Of a stretch of DNA of 22,672 bases, positions 7,116 through 16,563 are shown in pieces; position 1 is the first letter of the stretch; each line of letters opens with the position of its first letter. The notes beneath the pieces were generated by a model. The model did not search any database, was not told the origin of the DNA, and worked only from the letters and a program-made list of their open reading frames with translations. This stretch comes from Actinomycetota bacterium (GTDB lineage Bacteria; Actinomycetota; Humimicrobiia; Humimicrobiales; Humimicrobiaceae), in NCBI GenBank assembly GCA_016783985.1, contig JADHVM010000005.1:1-22672 (forward strand). The letters are read 5' to 3'. The translations under genes and the position numbers were made by a program.

Positions 7116-8092
7116 ATGGATAAAAAAAATTTTAGGGCTTTTGAAAAATTTAATGGAATTATATTGGTAAACAAAATGAGAGATATGACATCATATAATA
7201 TAATAAGAGAGCTAAAAAAAAATTTTTTTTTAAAAAAATTGGTCATGCAGGCACACTAGATCCACTAGCAGAAGGTTTATTAATTGTCCTAGTAAATAAA
7301 GCTACTAAAATTTCTAAGTATTTTATATCTTTAGATAAAGAATATGAAGTAAAAATTAAATTAGGAGTTGAAACTGATACCTGGGATAGTGATGGAGAGG
7401 TTTTAAAAACAAAAAGGGTTGATAAATTAAATAAGGAAAGAGTTTTAAAGGTAATTTCGGAGCTGAAGGGAAAGTATTACCAAGAACTTCCTTTTTATTC
7501 TGCAGTTAAATACATGGGCAAACCTCTATATTATTATGCGAGAAAAGGTGAGAAAATATATCTTGAAAAAAGGATAGTTAATATTTATGAAATAAAGCTT
7601 CTTTCCTTAAAAAAAGATGTTCTTGATTTAAAAATTAAATGTAGTTCTGGAACTTATATAAGATCAATAGCTAGAGAAATTGGAAGTATTCTAGGTTATG
7701 GTGGTATTGTTACACAACTTTTAAGAACTAAAATTGGGAATTTTTACGTAGAAGATAGTTTAGAAGCCGAAAAAATAATAGAATTAATTAGCGATAAATG
7801 GAGCTTGAGAAATAAATCATATTTGTTGCCGATTGAAAAAATATTAGAGAATAAACCTGATTTGTATATAAGTAAAGAATATAAAAAGCATGTGGTGAAT
7901 GGACATCCAATTTGTGGGTATATGATAGATGAGAAAAGAACTGTGGATTATATATTAGAAAAAGGAAATATTGTAAAAATAAAAGATTTAGATGAGAATA
8001 TATTAGCGATTCATGAAATTATAAGTGAAGAATCATTAAGTGGTATAATTAAAAAAGAAATAAGATTTACCAAAAGTATTGTAATTTTTTAA
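7116..8092 (+). CDS. truB: tRNA pseudouridine(55) synthase TruB, split by a -1 frameshift in a homopolymer tract
   Basis: TruB makes pseudouridine 55 in the T-loop of tRNAs. The ATG at 7116 opens a frame encoding the N-terminus (FEKFNGIILVNKMRDMTSYN) that stops at 7257-7259. The rest of the protein is in the -1 frame: IGHAGTLDPLAEGLLIVL from 7238, PFYSAVKYMGKPLY, and CSSGTYIRSIAREIG, ending at 8092. The break falls in A9-T9-A7 (7214-7238); adding one base gives a continuous protein of about 325 residues with catalytic Asp near residue 49, matching E. coli Asp48. In-frame T TTT TTA at 7226-7232 is a classic -1 slippery heptamer. Sequencing error, polymerase slippage, programmed frameshifting and real inactivation are all possible. 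The remainder is undamaged, which argues against old decay. A C-terminal PUA-like extension is present. Confidence 0.9.
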
Positions 8093-8142
8093 TATTTACA
8101 TAAAATAGTTTTTCTGTTTATGAATAAGTGCAGGGAAAGAAA

Positions 8143-9093
8143 TTGACCAAATTAATAGAATTAGATGATTTAAAAGAAAATTATTTTGGGGATAATAGAA
8201 CTGTTATAGTAATTGGATTTTTTGATGGAGTTCATCTTGGGCATAAAAAAATAGTAAAATTATGTGTTGAAAGAGCAAAAAAAATAAATGGAATTAGTAT
8301 TGCTCTTACCTTTGATAAACCGCCATTAAATATAATAAGAGGTGAAATGTCCAAGAAACTTATAACTTCATTTAAGGAAAAGATAAATTTAATAAAAGAA
8401 TTAGGAGTTAATTTTATTATTACAGCAAAATTTAATGTTAGTTTTTCAAAACTTAAGCCCGAAAAATTCTGTAAAGGGGTATTACTTAAAAAACTTAATA
8501 TAGGAGAAGTTTTTATTGGAGAGGATTTTCATTTTGGGTATGGAGCTAGTGGAAATGGGTATTTTCTTAAAAATTTTTTCAAATCCCACAAAGTTAATAT
8601 AAATGTTATTCCGTTACTTAAATTAAATAATATTCCAATTTCCAGTTCGACTATAAGAAATTTTTTTTCAAAGGGTGATATTGGGAAAGTAAAATCTCTT
8701 TTAGGAAGAATCCCTCAAATAATTGGAACTGTTGTAAGAGCATCAGGAAGAGGAAAAAAGTTAGGGTTTCCTACTGCTAACATAGATGTCTGTGAGATAT
8801 ACGTCATACCCAAAGACGGTGTTTATTTAGGTTTTGTTAGTATAGGTGAGTCAGGTAAATCTAAAAGATTGCCAGCTATTATAAATGTTGGTGATAATCC
8901 TACATTTAAGGATGATAAAAAATGGATAGAGGCGCATATTATTGACTATAAAAATGATATATATGGTAAAGAAATAAGAATTTTCTTTATAAAAAGGCTG
9001 AGGGAAGAAATTGTATTTGAAGATAAATATAAATTGATTAGCCAGTTAAAATCTGACATGAAAATTGCAAGAGAATACTTTAAAAAGATATAA
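8143..9093 (+). CDS. ribF: Bifunctional riboflavin kinase / FAD synthetase
   Basis: RibF converts riboflavin to FMN and then FAD. The N-terminal adenylyltransferase domain shows VIGFFDGVHLGHKKIV (HxGH-like nucleotide site), IIRGEMSKKL, EVFIGEDFHFGYGASG and PISSSTIRNFF. The C-terminal kinase domain has GTVVRASGRGKKLGFPTANI, PKDGVYLGFV and PAIINVGDNPTF. I place the start at TTG 8143, which is six bases after AGGGA (8132-8136) and gives 316 residues. A GTG at 8128 in the same frame would add five residues but has no upstream site. No FMN riboswitch is visible, consistent with its position inside an operon between truB and rpsO, as in Bacillus. Confidence 0.94.
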   Translation: MTKLIELDDLKENYFGDNRTVIVIGFFDGVHLGHKKIVKLCVERAKKINGISIALTFDKPPLNIIRGEMSKKLITSFKEKINLIKELGVNFIITAKFNVSFSKLKPEKFCKGVLLKKLNIGEVFIGEDFHFGYGASGNGYFLKNFFKSHKVNINVIPLLKLNNIPISSSTIRNFFSKGDIGKVKSLLGRIPQIIGTVVRASGRGKKLGFPTANIDVCEIYVIPKDGVYLGFVSIGESGKSKRLPAIINVGDNPTFKDDKKWIEAHIIDYKNDIYGKEIRIFFIKRLREEIVFEDKYKLISQLKSDMKIAREYFKKI

Positions 9094-9114
9094 GAATATA
9101 AAAAGAAAGTAAAT

Positions 9115-9143
9115 TTGGCTAGTCTAATATAAATTAGTATGAT
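9115..9143 (+). promoter_or_regulatory. Putative promoter for rpsO-pnp
   Basis: TTGGCT (9115-9120) and TATGAT (9138-9143) are separated by exactly 17 bases in the 149-base gap between ribF and rpsO. The expected transcript start near 9150 gives a leader of about 93 bases, long enough for S15-dependent regulation of the kind known for rpsO in other bacteria, but no known S15-binding fold is obvious by eye. Confidence 0.5.
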
Positions 9144-9242
9144 GGCTGTTAAAGTAACAAGAAGACTTAATTGTAATAAAATTTTAGTTATGATAAATTG
9201 TTTGTTGAATAACCATATAGTAAAAGGAGGTGAAAATTAAAG

Positions 9243-9512
9243 TTGACGCTAGTTAAGGAAGACAAAAAAAATATAATAGAAAAGTTTAAAGTTCATGAAA
9301 GTGATACAGGTTCAACAGAGGTTCAGATAGCAATTCTAACCTCGAGAATAAACAGGCTTAATGAGCATCTAAAAGCCAATAAAAAAGACAATCATTCCAG
9401 AAGAGGTATGGTAATGCTGGTAGGCAAGAGGAAGAGGCTTTTAGAATATTTAAAAAATAGTGATATGGATAGATACAGGAAATTAATTAAAGAATTAGGT
9501 TTAAGAAAATAA
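9243..9512 (+). CDS. rpsO: 30S ribosomal protein S15
   Basis: S15 is a primary 16S rRNA-binding protein of the small-subunit platform. The 89-residue product matches the family's usual length and conserved features: [20 protein letters not shown] near the start, [33 protein letters not shown] and [12 protein letters not shown] at the end. Translation starts at TTG 9243, fixed by the strong Shine-Dalgarno AAAGGAGGTG (9223-9232), ten bases upstream; no ATG or GTG is available in frame. It is followed 45 bases later by pnp, the widespread rpsO-pnp pairing. Confidence 0.97.
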   Translation: MTLVKEDKKNIIEKFKVHESDTGSTEVQIAILTSRINRLNEHLKANKKDNHSRRGMVMLVGKRKRLLEYLKNSDMDRYRKLIKELGLRK

Positions 9513-9557
9513 TAAAATTCAGGTTAATTTGCATTAAAGGAGGGATAATAGTAATTA

Positions 9558-11723
9558 ATGAGTATATTAGAGAATTCAAGAGAGCAATGTGAGATTAATA
9601 TTGATGACAAAACAATAAATTTTAGTACGGGAAAGCTAGCAAAACAAGCGAATGGTTCAGTTTTAGCCAAAAGTGGTGGAAATGGGATAATTATTACCAC
9701 AGTTATGAGTGAAACACCTCGGGAAAACATCGATTTTTTCCCATTAATCGTTGATGTGGAAGAAAGAATGTATGCAGCAGGCAAGATTCCTGGAGGTTTC
9801 TTCAAGCGGGAAGGAAGAGCTACTGATAAAGCTATTTTAATATCGCGGTTGACAGATAGGCCACTAAGACCGCTATTTGATAAAAACTTGAGAAATGAAG
9901 TTCAAATTGTGGCTACTGTTATTTCTGTGGATCAAATTAATCCATATGATATATTAATTGTGAATGGTGCATCTACTGCTCTTTATATATCTGATATACC
10001 ATTTAATGAGCCAATTGGTGCTGTAAGAATTGCAAAGATTGATAAAGAATGGATAGTTAATCCAACATACGAAGAAATTAATAAGAGTATTATAGATATT
10101 GTGGTTGCTGGTACAGAAAATGCAATATTGATGGTAGAAGCTAAAGGTAAGGAGGCAGGTGAAGAGATTATCATAGAAGCTATAGAAAGAGCACAACCAG
10201 AGATAAGAAAGATTATATCAGTTCAGAAGGAATTTAGAGAAAAAATTGGTATAGAGAGAAGAGTTGGATGTAAATTTGAATCAGATAAAAATATAGCCCT
10301 AAAAGTAAAAAAACTGGCAGAGGATAAAATTAAAAATAAGCTGGAGAGAGTAGCTGAATATGCAGAAAGTGAGGAAAGGAAGCAATTACTAAACAGCACA
10401 AAAAAAGGATACCTGCAGGATGAATTAAAAATAATTGAAAACGAAGTGTTGGAAGCATTAAAATCCGACTATCCTGAAAACTCTGAAGATATAAAAACGA
10501 GCCTAAAAGAAATTGAAAGAAATCTTGTCAGGGAGATGATAATTAATAAAAAAATAAGACCTGATGGACGTAAGCCTGATGAAATAAGAAAGATTACATG
10601 TGAGGTTGGCTTATTCCCGGAAACCACTCATGGAACAGGACTTTTTACAAGGGGAAGAACGCAAGCTCTTACAATTTTAGCGTTAGGTTCGGTAAGAGAA
10701 TCACAGAGAATAGATAGTTTGGGAACTGAGGAGTTTAAAAGATTTATGCATCATTATAATTTTCCTCCCTACAGTACAGGGGAGACATGGCCATTAAGAG
10801 GACCAAAAAGGAGAGAAATTGGCCACGGTGCTTTAGCAGAAAAAGCATTAAAGCCGATGATACCTGATGAAGAGAAATTTCCATATTCTCTAAGATTGGT
10901 TTCAGAGATTCTGGAATCGAATGGGTCAACTTCTATGGCAAGTGTTTGTGGTTGTACATTAGCATTGATGGATGCTGGAGTGCCGATTGCAAATCCTGTT
11001 TCAGGTATTGCAATGGGTTTAGTTAAGGGAGAAAATAATGACTTTGTAGTTTTATCAGATATACAGGGTATGGAAGATTTTTACGGAGACATGGATTTTA
11101 AAGTTGCAGGGACAAAAAACGGTATAACTGCTTTGCAAATGGATATAAAAATTAAAGGAATTAATATTGATATAATAAGGAAGGCACTTGAGCGAGCACG
11201 GGAAGGCAGATTGTATATTTTACAAAAAATTTTAGATACTATACCTGAACCAAGAAAGAGCCTTTCAAAGATTGTTCCAAAAATAATTACATTTAAAATA
11301 CCAAGGGATAAAATAGGGGAAGTAATTGGCCCTGGCGGTAAAAATATTAAAGGTATTAAAGAAGAATTTGAGCTTGAAGAAATAAATGTAGACGACTCTA
11401 ATGGTGAAGGAGTTGTTTCAATTGTTTCATGCGATGATAATAATACTGAAATGGCAAAGAAAAAAATTAAAACTATGATAATGGGCATTGAAGGTTTAAA
11501 AGAGGGGGAAGAGTTCTTAGGAACAGTTGTTGGAATAACGAATTATGGTGCTTTTGTTAATTTAATCCCAGGACTGGATGGTCTTCTCCATATATCCAAA
11601 ATATCTGACAGAAGAATAGATAAGGTAGAAGATGTATTAAAAATAGGTGACAAGATAGATGTCAAGATAGATAAGATAGATAAAAGGGACAAAAAAGTAT
11701 CATTAAAGAGGATAAGATACTAA
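9558..11723 (+). CDS. pnp: Polyribonucleotide nucleotidyltransferase (PNPase)
   Basis: PNPase degrades RNA 3' to 5' by phosphorolysis and can add heteropolymeric tails. The 721-residue length is normal. Domains in order: first RNase PH core (GGNGIIITTVMSETPRENID, then GGFFKREGRATDKAILISRL), all-alpha linker, second RNase PH core (TGLFTRGRTQALTILALG, then FPPYSTGETWPLRGPKRREI), KH domain with IGEVIGPGGKNIK (GPGGK at about 591-595) and S1 domain (about 651-719, GTVVGITNYGAFVNL). A stop codon in frame at 9552-9554 forces the ATG at 9558, although AAAGGAGGG (9536-9544) is 13 bases away, a long spacing. It is the partner of RNase J, encoded downstream in the same chain. Confidence 0.97.
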   Translation: MSILENSREQCEINIDDKTINFSTGKLAKQANGSVLAKSGGNGIIITTVMSETPRENIDFFPLIVDVEERMYAAGKIPGGFFKREGRATDKAILISRLTDRPLRPLFDKNLRNEVQIVATVISVDQINPYDILIVNGASTALYISDIPFNEPIGAVRIAKIDKEWIVNPTYEEINKSIIDIVVAGTENAILMVEAKGKEAGEEIIIEAIERAQPEIRKIISVQKEFREKIGIERRVGCKFESDKNIALKVKKLAEDKIKNKLERVAEYAESEERKQLLNSTKKGYLQDELKIIENEVLEALKSDYPENSEDIKTSLKEIERNLVREMIINKKIRPDGRKPDEIRKITCEVGLFPETTHGTGLFTRGRTQALTILALGSVRESQRIDSLGTEEFKRFMHHYNFPPYSTGETWPLRGPKRREIGHGALAEKALKPMIPDEEKFPYSLRLVSEILESNGSTSMASVCGCTLALMDAGVPIANPVSGIAMGLVKGENNDFVVLSDIQGMEDFYGDMDFKVAGTKNGITALQMDIKIKGINIDIIRKALERAREGRLYILQKILDTIPEPRKSLSKIVPKIITFKIPRDKIGEVIGPGGKNIKGIKEEFELEEINVDDSNGEGVVSIVSCDDNNTEMAKKKIKTMIMGIEGLKEGEEFLGTVVGITNYGAFVNLIPGLDGLLHISKISDRRIDKVEDVLKIGDKIDVKIDKIDKRDKKVSLKRIRY

Positions 11724-11753
11724 ATTAACTTTATTAGTGAGGTAGAATAGAAA

Positions 11754-13034
11754 ATAGGTATCTCAAATAGTTTTAAATTTGAAAATTATGAAATAACAAA
11801 TTTTAATAATGGGCTGAGAATTATTAGTGAATTCATCCCTCATTTCAGATCAATTTCTTTAGGATTTTGGGTTACAGCAGGATCAAGGCATGAAGATTTA
11901 CAGATCAATGGGATCACACATCTTATAGAACATCTTCTTTTTAAAGGTACAAAAAAAAGAAATTATAGAGATATTGCTATTGCATTTGATTCTATGGGCG
12001 CAGAATTTAATGCTTTCACTGATAAAGAAAATAGCTGTATTTATGCTGACTTTATTGATACCCACCTCGACAGATGTTTGGAACTGCTATTTGATATTAT
12101 ATTAAATCCAACGTTTTTACCTGAAAATATAAAAACGGAAAAAAAAGTAGTTTATGAAGAAATAAAGATAACTAAGGATAATCCTTCAGATAATATTTTT
12201 AACTATTTTTACAAAGCTATTTTTAATAGGCATCCTTTAAGCTTACCTATTCTTGGGACAAGGCAATCTGTATCAGGGTTGAGCCAGAAATTGATATTGG
12301 ATTATTTTAATGATAATTATAATTGTGCAAGTATTGTAATAGCCGCTACTGGTAATATTAATCATAAGGAATTAGTTAGTAAAATAGAAAAAAATATATA
12401 TAGAGATAGAAGAAAAAATAGTGATTTAGGGAAAAAAGATAATTTTCAAAAAATAGAAACTCATAGTATAAAAAAAATATATAGAAGTAAGACTAAATCT
12501 GCTCATTTATGCTATGGAGGTTTGGGTTGCAGCAGAAAAAGCAAAAATAGATATGCTCTTTCGCTATTCACTAATATACTTGGCGGGAGTATAAGCAGCA
12601 GATTATTTCAGAAGATAAGAGAAGATCTGGGGCTGTCTTATTCAATTTTTGCAACCAATACTCAATATACAGATACTGGGGTGATAGTTATATATGCCGC
12701 AGCTTCACCGGGAAATGTTTATAAAATACTGGATATTGTAGATAAAGAAATACAAGGAATAAAAAGAAATGGGATTAAAGATACAGAACTAAAAAGAGCA
12801 AAGGAAAATACTAAAGGTAGTATTGTCTTAAGTGTAGAAGATATTAGCTCGAGAATGTTCAGGCTTGGAAAGGGATTATTAATAGATGAGAAAATTTTAA
12901 CTATAGATGAGATTTTAAAGAAAATAGATAAAGTAAAGTTAAGTGATATTAATGAAATGGTGTATAAATATTTTCAACCTGATAAAATGAGTTTAGTTAT
13001 GATGGGTGCTAACAATAGGGGGAGATTAAAATGA
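11754..13034 (+). CDS. M16-family (pitrilysin-like) zinc peptidase with non-standard start codon
   Basis: The protein is an M16 metallopeptidase like Bacillus MlpA (YmxG), encoded after pnp in Firmicutes too. The inverted zinc motif HLIEH starts at 11919 and the third ligand Glu lies about 75 residues later in VVYEEIKI. Homology clearly begins before the first ATG (11994): FNNGLRIISEFIPHFRSISL is encoded from 11802, a normal M16 N-terminus. The frame is closed by TAG at 11748-11750, and no ATG, GTG or TTG occurs between there and 11994. My best guess is ATA at 11754, ten bases after GAGGT (11739-11743), giving 426 residues, a normal family length. A base error near the start is the alternative. 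The stop overlaps the dapB ATG by four bases (ATGA), showing coupling. No signal peptide is apparent. Confidence 0.85.
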   Translation: MGISNSFKFENYEITNFNNGLRIISEFIPHFRSISLGFWVTAGSRHEDLQINGITHLIEHLLFKGTKKRNYRDIAIAFDSMGAEFNAFTDKENSCIYADFIDTHLDRCLELLFDIILNPTFLPENIKTEKKVVYEEIKITKDNPSDNIFNYFYKAIFNRHPLSLPILGTRQSVSGLSQKLILDYFNDNYNCASIVIAATGNINHKELVSKIEKNIYRDRRKNSDLGKKDNFQKIETHSIKKIYRSKTKSAHLCYGGLGCSRKSKNRYALSLFTNILGGSISSRLFQKIREDLGLSYSIFATNTQYTDTGVIVIYAAASPGNVYKILDIVDKEIQGIKRNGIKDTELKRAKENTKGSIVLSVEDISSRMFRLGKGLLIDEKILTIDEILKKIDKVKLSDINEMVYKYFQPDKMSLVMMGANNRGRLK

Positions 13035-13828
13035 TAGAAGTGGTTGTTTTTGGTATCTGCGGAAAAATGGGAAAATCAATTTCTAAGGAACTTATTAAAG
13101 AAGACGATGTAAGAATTATTGGCGGCTTTGATAAAAAAAATGCAGGAGAGGATTTAGGTATAGTTTTAAATATAGGAGAAACAGGCAGTAAAATTTATAA
13201 TTCTTATGAAGAAATAGAAAGAATTAAACCTGATTTAATTATTGATTTTACAAAAGCAGATATTGCATTAAAGACAATAAACTGGGCTATTGATAAAGGT
13301 ATTAATATAATAGTTGGAACAACAGGCATAAGTAAGGAAAGTTTATTTGAAATAAAAAAAAGAACTTTAAAATCCAACAGCAAAGTATTTATTGCTCCCA
13401 ATTTTTCTATTGGTGCTGTGATTATGATGAAAATATCCAAACTTGTAGCTAAATATTTTGATAACTGTGAGATAATTGAGCTGCATCATGATGGGAAAAT
13501 TGATGCACCGTCAGGTACTTCTATTTCTACAGCAGAGCAAATAAATGAGGAAGTAGTATTTAATAATAACAGATTAAAAGATAATGAAGTTGAGACAGTT
13601 ACAGGAAGTAGAGGAAGCTTTTCTAATGGTATTCATATTCATAGTGTAAGACTGCCAGGATTACTTGCACATCAAAATGTTATTTTTGGAATAAAAGGAC
13701 AAACGCTTTCAATTAGGCATGATAGTATAGATAGATCTTCATTTTATCCTGGGGTAATAAATGCAATTAGGAGTATTAATAATCTACCTAATTATACATA
13801 TGGATTGGATAATTTAATAAAAATCTGA
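13031..13828 (+). CDS. dapB: 4-hydroxy-tetrahydrodipicolinate reductase
   Basis: DapB reduces 4-hydroxy-tetrahydrodipicolinate to tetrahydrodipicolinate with NAD(P)H in the diaminopimelate/lysine pathway. The 265-residue protein has the nucleotide-binding GICGKMG (8-14), GTTG (96-99), APNFSIGAVIMMK (122-134), the active-site ELHHDGKIDAPSGT (150-163; His152, His153, Lys156) and RLPGLLAHQNVIFG near the C-terminal dimer region. The start ATG overlaps the M16 stop, and GGGGGAG at 13018-13024 serves as ribosome-binding site. dapA follows after 59 bases. In Bacillus this slot carries asd and dapG rather than dapB. Confidence 0.96.
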   Translation: MIEVVVFGICGKMGKSISKELIKEDDVRIIGGFDKKNAGEDLGIVLNIGETGSKIYNSYEEIERIKPDLIIDFTKADIALKTINWAIDKGINIIVGTTGISKESLFEIKKRTLKSNSKVFIAPNFSIGAVIMMKISKLVAKYFDNCEIIELHHDGKIDAPSGTSISTAEQINEEVVFNNNRLKDNEVETVTGSRGSFSNGIHIHSVRLPGLLAHQNVIFGIKGQTLSIRHDSIDRSSFYPGVINAIRSINNLPNYTYGLDNLIKI

Positions 13829-13887
13829 GTGTAAAATTTATTATAATAATATTTTGATATTTTAAATTTTTTTTGGAGGTGAATGTA

Positions 13888-14769
13888 ATGGATCTTGGAG
13901 AAGTTATTACTGCAATGGTAACACCATTTAGTAGTAATTATGATCTTGACTTAGATTCTTGCTTTAATTTAATGGAGTATTTAATTAAGAATAATTCTGA
14001 CGGAATTTTACTTTCAGGAACAACTGGTGAATCTCCAACATTAAGTGATAAAGAAAAGATTAAATTATTTAAGCTTGGAGTTAAAAATTTTAAGGATAAA
14101 GTAAAGATAATAGCAGGAACAGGTTCAAATGATACAAGGCACTCAATAGAACTATCAAAAGAGGCTGAAAATGTAGGAGTAGATGCTCTTTTATTAGTTA
14201 CTCCCTATTACAATAAGCCTACTCAACTTGGACTATATAAGCATTTTGAGGCTATTGCAAGTGAAGTTAAAATTCCTGTTATTCTATATAATGTTCCTTT
14301 GCGAACATCATGTAATATAAACTCTGAAACATGCATAGAGCTTTCAAAAATTAACAATATATGTGGTGTTAAAGAGGCTAGTGGAAATTTTAAACAGATT
14401 TCAGAAATAATTAGAGGTACCGATAATAATTTTTTAGTTTATAGTGGGAATGATGGAGACACACTTCCAATTTTATCATTAGGTGGAAATGGAGTGATTA
14501 GTGTAGCATCACATATTGTAGGAAGAGAAATAAAGAAGATGATTTCTTATTTTAAAAATGGCAATACCAGGGAGGCTGCTAAATTACATAATTATTTATT
14601 AGAAATATTTTATGGGATATTCATCGTTACAAATCCAATTCCTATAAAGGAGTCACTAAATTTAAAAGGAATAGAAGTTGGACCTACAAGACTTCCGCTT
14701 ACTTCAATGGATGATAAGCAATTAGAAAGGTTAAAAAAAATATTATTAAAATATAATATTATTAATTAG
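13888..14769 (+). CDS. dapA: 4-hydroxy-tetrahydrodipicolinate synthase
   Basis: DapA condenses pyruvate with aspartate semialdehyde, the first committed step to diaminopimelate and lysine. The 293-residue barrel shows GTTGESPTLS (44-53, with the Thr-Thr pair), YYNKPTQ (107-113), YNVPLRT with Tyr134 and Arg139, and the Schiff-base Lys162 in GVKEASG, all matching E. coli Thr44/Thr45, Tyr133, Arg138 and Lys161 in order. SGNDGDTLPILSLGGNGVIS follows. The start is ATG 13888, five bases after GGAGGTGA (13875-13882); a TTG five codons earlier lies inside that site and is rejected. No lysine riboswitch is visible in the short upstream gap. Confidence 0.96.
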   Translation: MDLGEVITAMVTPFSSNYDLDLDSCFNLMEYLIKNNSDGILLSGTTGESPTLSDKEKIKLFKLGVKNFKDKVKIIAGTGSNDTRHSIELSKEAENVGVDALLLVTPYYNKPTQLGLYKHFEAIASEVKIPVILYNVPLRTSCNINSETCIELSKINNICGVKEASGNFKQISEIIRGTDNNFLVYSGNDGDTLPILSLGGNGVISVASHIVGREIKKMISYFKNGNTREAAKLHNYLLEIFYGIFIVTNPIPIKESLNLKGIEVGPTRLPLTSMDDKQLERLKKILLKYNIIN

Positions 14770-14856
14770 GATACTTAATCTGCTAATATTAGTATTAAGC
14801 AAAAAGTAAAAAAAATTTAAAGGTTAAATATAAGGAGTGTGAGGTATTATAAAAAA

Positions 14857-16521
14857 ATGTTAAAAAAAGGCAGTTTAAAGATAATTCCACTGGGTGGTTT
14901 TAATGAAGTTGGTAAGAACACGATGGTTTTTGAAAAGGACAATGAGATTATTATTATTGATTGTGGAATAATGTTTCCAGATGATGATATGATTGGAATT
15001 GATTTTGTGATTCCAGATTTTAGCTATATTAAAAAAAATGCAAAAAAAGTAAAGGCTATAATTATAACTCATGGACATGAAGATCATATAGGAGCTTTAC
15101 CATTCCTGTTTAAAGAAATAAATGCTCCAATATATGCCACAAGACTAACTTTAGGTTTGATTAAAATAAAATTTGATATTACCCAAAAAAATGGCTCTAT
15201 AGAATTTAATGAAATCAACACTGAAGAAACATTAAAAATAGGACATTTTAATATAGATTTTTTTAGAGTAAATCATAGTATTCCTGATGGTGTGGGTTTA
15301 ATTATAAGAACTGATATTGGAACTGTTGTTCATACTGGGGATTTTAAATTCGACCACTGTCCTATAGATGGAAGAATAACTCAATTTTCAAAAATAGCTA
15401 AAGCAGGAGAAGATGGAGTACTGGCTTTATTTTGTGATAGTACTAATGCTGAAGAAGTTGGTTTCACACTACCCGAAAGAGATGTAGGAAAGACTTTACT
15501 TGAAAAGTTTAATAATGCAGATAAGAGGATAATAGCTGCTACATTTTCATCACATATACATAGAATTCAACAGATATTGGATGTATCCAGATATTTAGGG
15601 AAGAGAGTTGCCATATCAGGAAAATCTATGCTTAAAACCATTAGAATTGCTACAGAACTCGGATATCTTAAAATTCCTGAGGGCACAATAATACCTATAA
15701 CAAAAATTGATGACTATCCTATAAATAAAATAGTAATACTTTCTACCGGAAGTCAGGGAGAACCACTATCAGCGCTTCGCAGAATGGCTCTAAATGAGCA
15801 TAAAAGAGTCAATATAATGACTGGAGATATGGTAATAATCTCAGCTTCGCCTATTCCCGGGAACGAGAAAGCTGTATCCAGTACTATAAATATGTTAATT
15901 AGACAGGGCGCTGACGTGTTTTATGAATCTATTGCAGGCGTGCATGTATCTGGTCATGCGGCACAGGAAGAAATAAAGATGATGATAGGTCTGGTTAAAC
16001 CGAAATATTTTATCCCTATTCATGGTGAAAATAAACATAAAATTCAGAATGCAAAATTGGCTAGAGAATTAGGAATTGAGGATAATAATATTATTATTGC
16101 TAAAAATGGAGATGTTATTAAAATGAACTCTAACCTATGTAGAGTTTTAAATAATTTAAAACCTAAAACAATTTACATAGATGGTATTGGTTCTGGCAAT
16201 ATAGAAGATATTGTTCTTAGGGATAGAAAATTATTATCAAGAGATGGTGTTATATTTATAGTTTCAGGAATTGATAAGCAAGGTAGTAAGATTGTTTATG
16301 ACCCAGATATAGTTCTAAAAGGAATAATTTATATAGATAATTTTGATGAAACTCTGAATGAATGTAAAAAGCAGGTAAGAAATAGTATAAAAGATTGCCT
16401 GCGAAAAAGAATAAACAATTCTTCTATTATAGAAAAGAATGTTAATGATAATCTTGAAAAGTTTATTTTTAAAAAAATAAGAATAAAGCCTATAATAATA
16501 ACAAAAGTAATAACTGTTTAG
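14857..16521 (+). CDS. rnj: Ribonuclease J
   Basis: RNase J is a metallo-beta-lactamase/beta-CASP nuclease with endonuclease and 5'-3' exonuclease activity, central to mRNA decay in bacteria lacking RNase E. The 554-residue protein has the family opening LKIIPLGGFNEVGKN, the metal motif THGHEDHIG (71-79), a further His in RVNHSIPDG, Asp in VHTGDFKFD, the beta-CASP segment with ILSTGSQGEP, SGHAAQEE, and the late His in FIPIHGE. I chose ATG 14857, which matches the usual N-terminus and has GAGGT at 14841-14845; GTG 14839 sits too close to AGGAG. This slot matches Bacillus rnjB, after dapA and before spoIIIE. It complements PNPase upstream. Confidence 0.95.
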   Translation: MLKKGSLKIIPLGGFNEVGKNTMVFEKDNEIIIIDCGIMFPDDDMIGIDFVIPDFSYIKKNAKKVKAIIITHGHEDHIGALPFLFKEINAPIYATRLTLGLIKIKFDITQKNGSIEFNEINTEETLKIGHFNIDFFRVNHSIPDGVGLIIRTDIGTVVHTGDFKFDHCPIDGRITQFSKIAKAGEDGVLALFCDSTNAEEVGFTLPERDVGKTLLEKFNNADKRIIAATFSSHIHRIQQILDVSRYLGKRVAISGKSMLKTIRIATELGYLKIPEGTIIPITKIDDYPINKIVILSTGSQGEPLSALRRMALNEHKRVNIMTGDMVIISASPIPGNEKAVSSTINMLIRQGADVFYESIAGVHVSGHAAQEEIKMMIGLVKPKYFIPIHGENKHKIQNAKLARELGIEDNNIIIAKNGDVIKMNSNLCRVLNNLKPKTIYIDGIGSGNIEDIVLRDRKLLSRDGVIFIVSGIDKQGSKIVYDPDIVLKGIIYIDNFDETLNECKKQVRNSIKDCLRKRINNSSIIEKNVNDNLEKFIFKKIRIKPIIITKVITV

Positions 16522-16563
16522 ATTTAATTATAAATAGAACATTATGAACCATTTTTAGTTAAA

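Noticed and set aside
13829..13887. Possible lysine riboswitch before dapA
   Set aside because: Only 59 bases separate dapB and dapA; a lysine riboswitch needs far more sequence and no matching motifs are present.
14770..14856. Hairpin after dapA (CTTAAT...ATTAAG with inner CTAATATTAG) as a terminator
   Set aside because: It is A/T-rich and is followed by A-runs, not T-runs, on the + strand, so it would not terminate transcription from dapA; there is no minus-strand gene needing a terminator.
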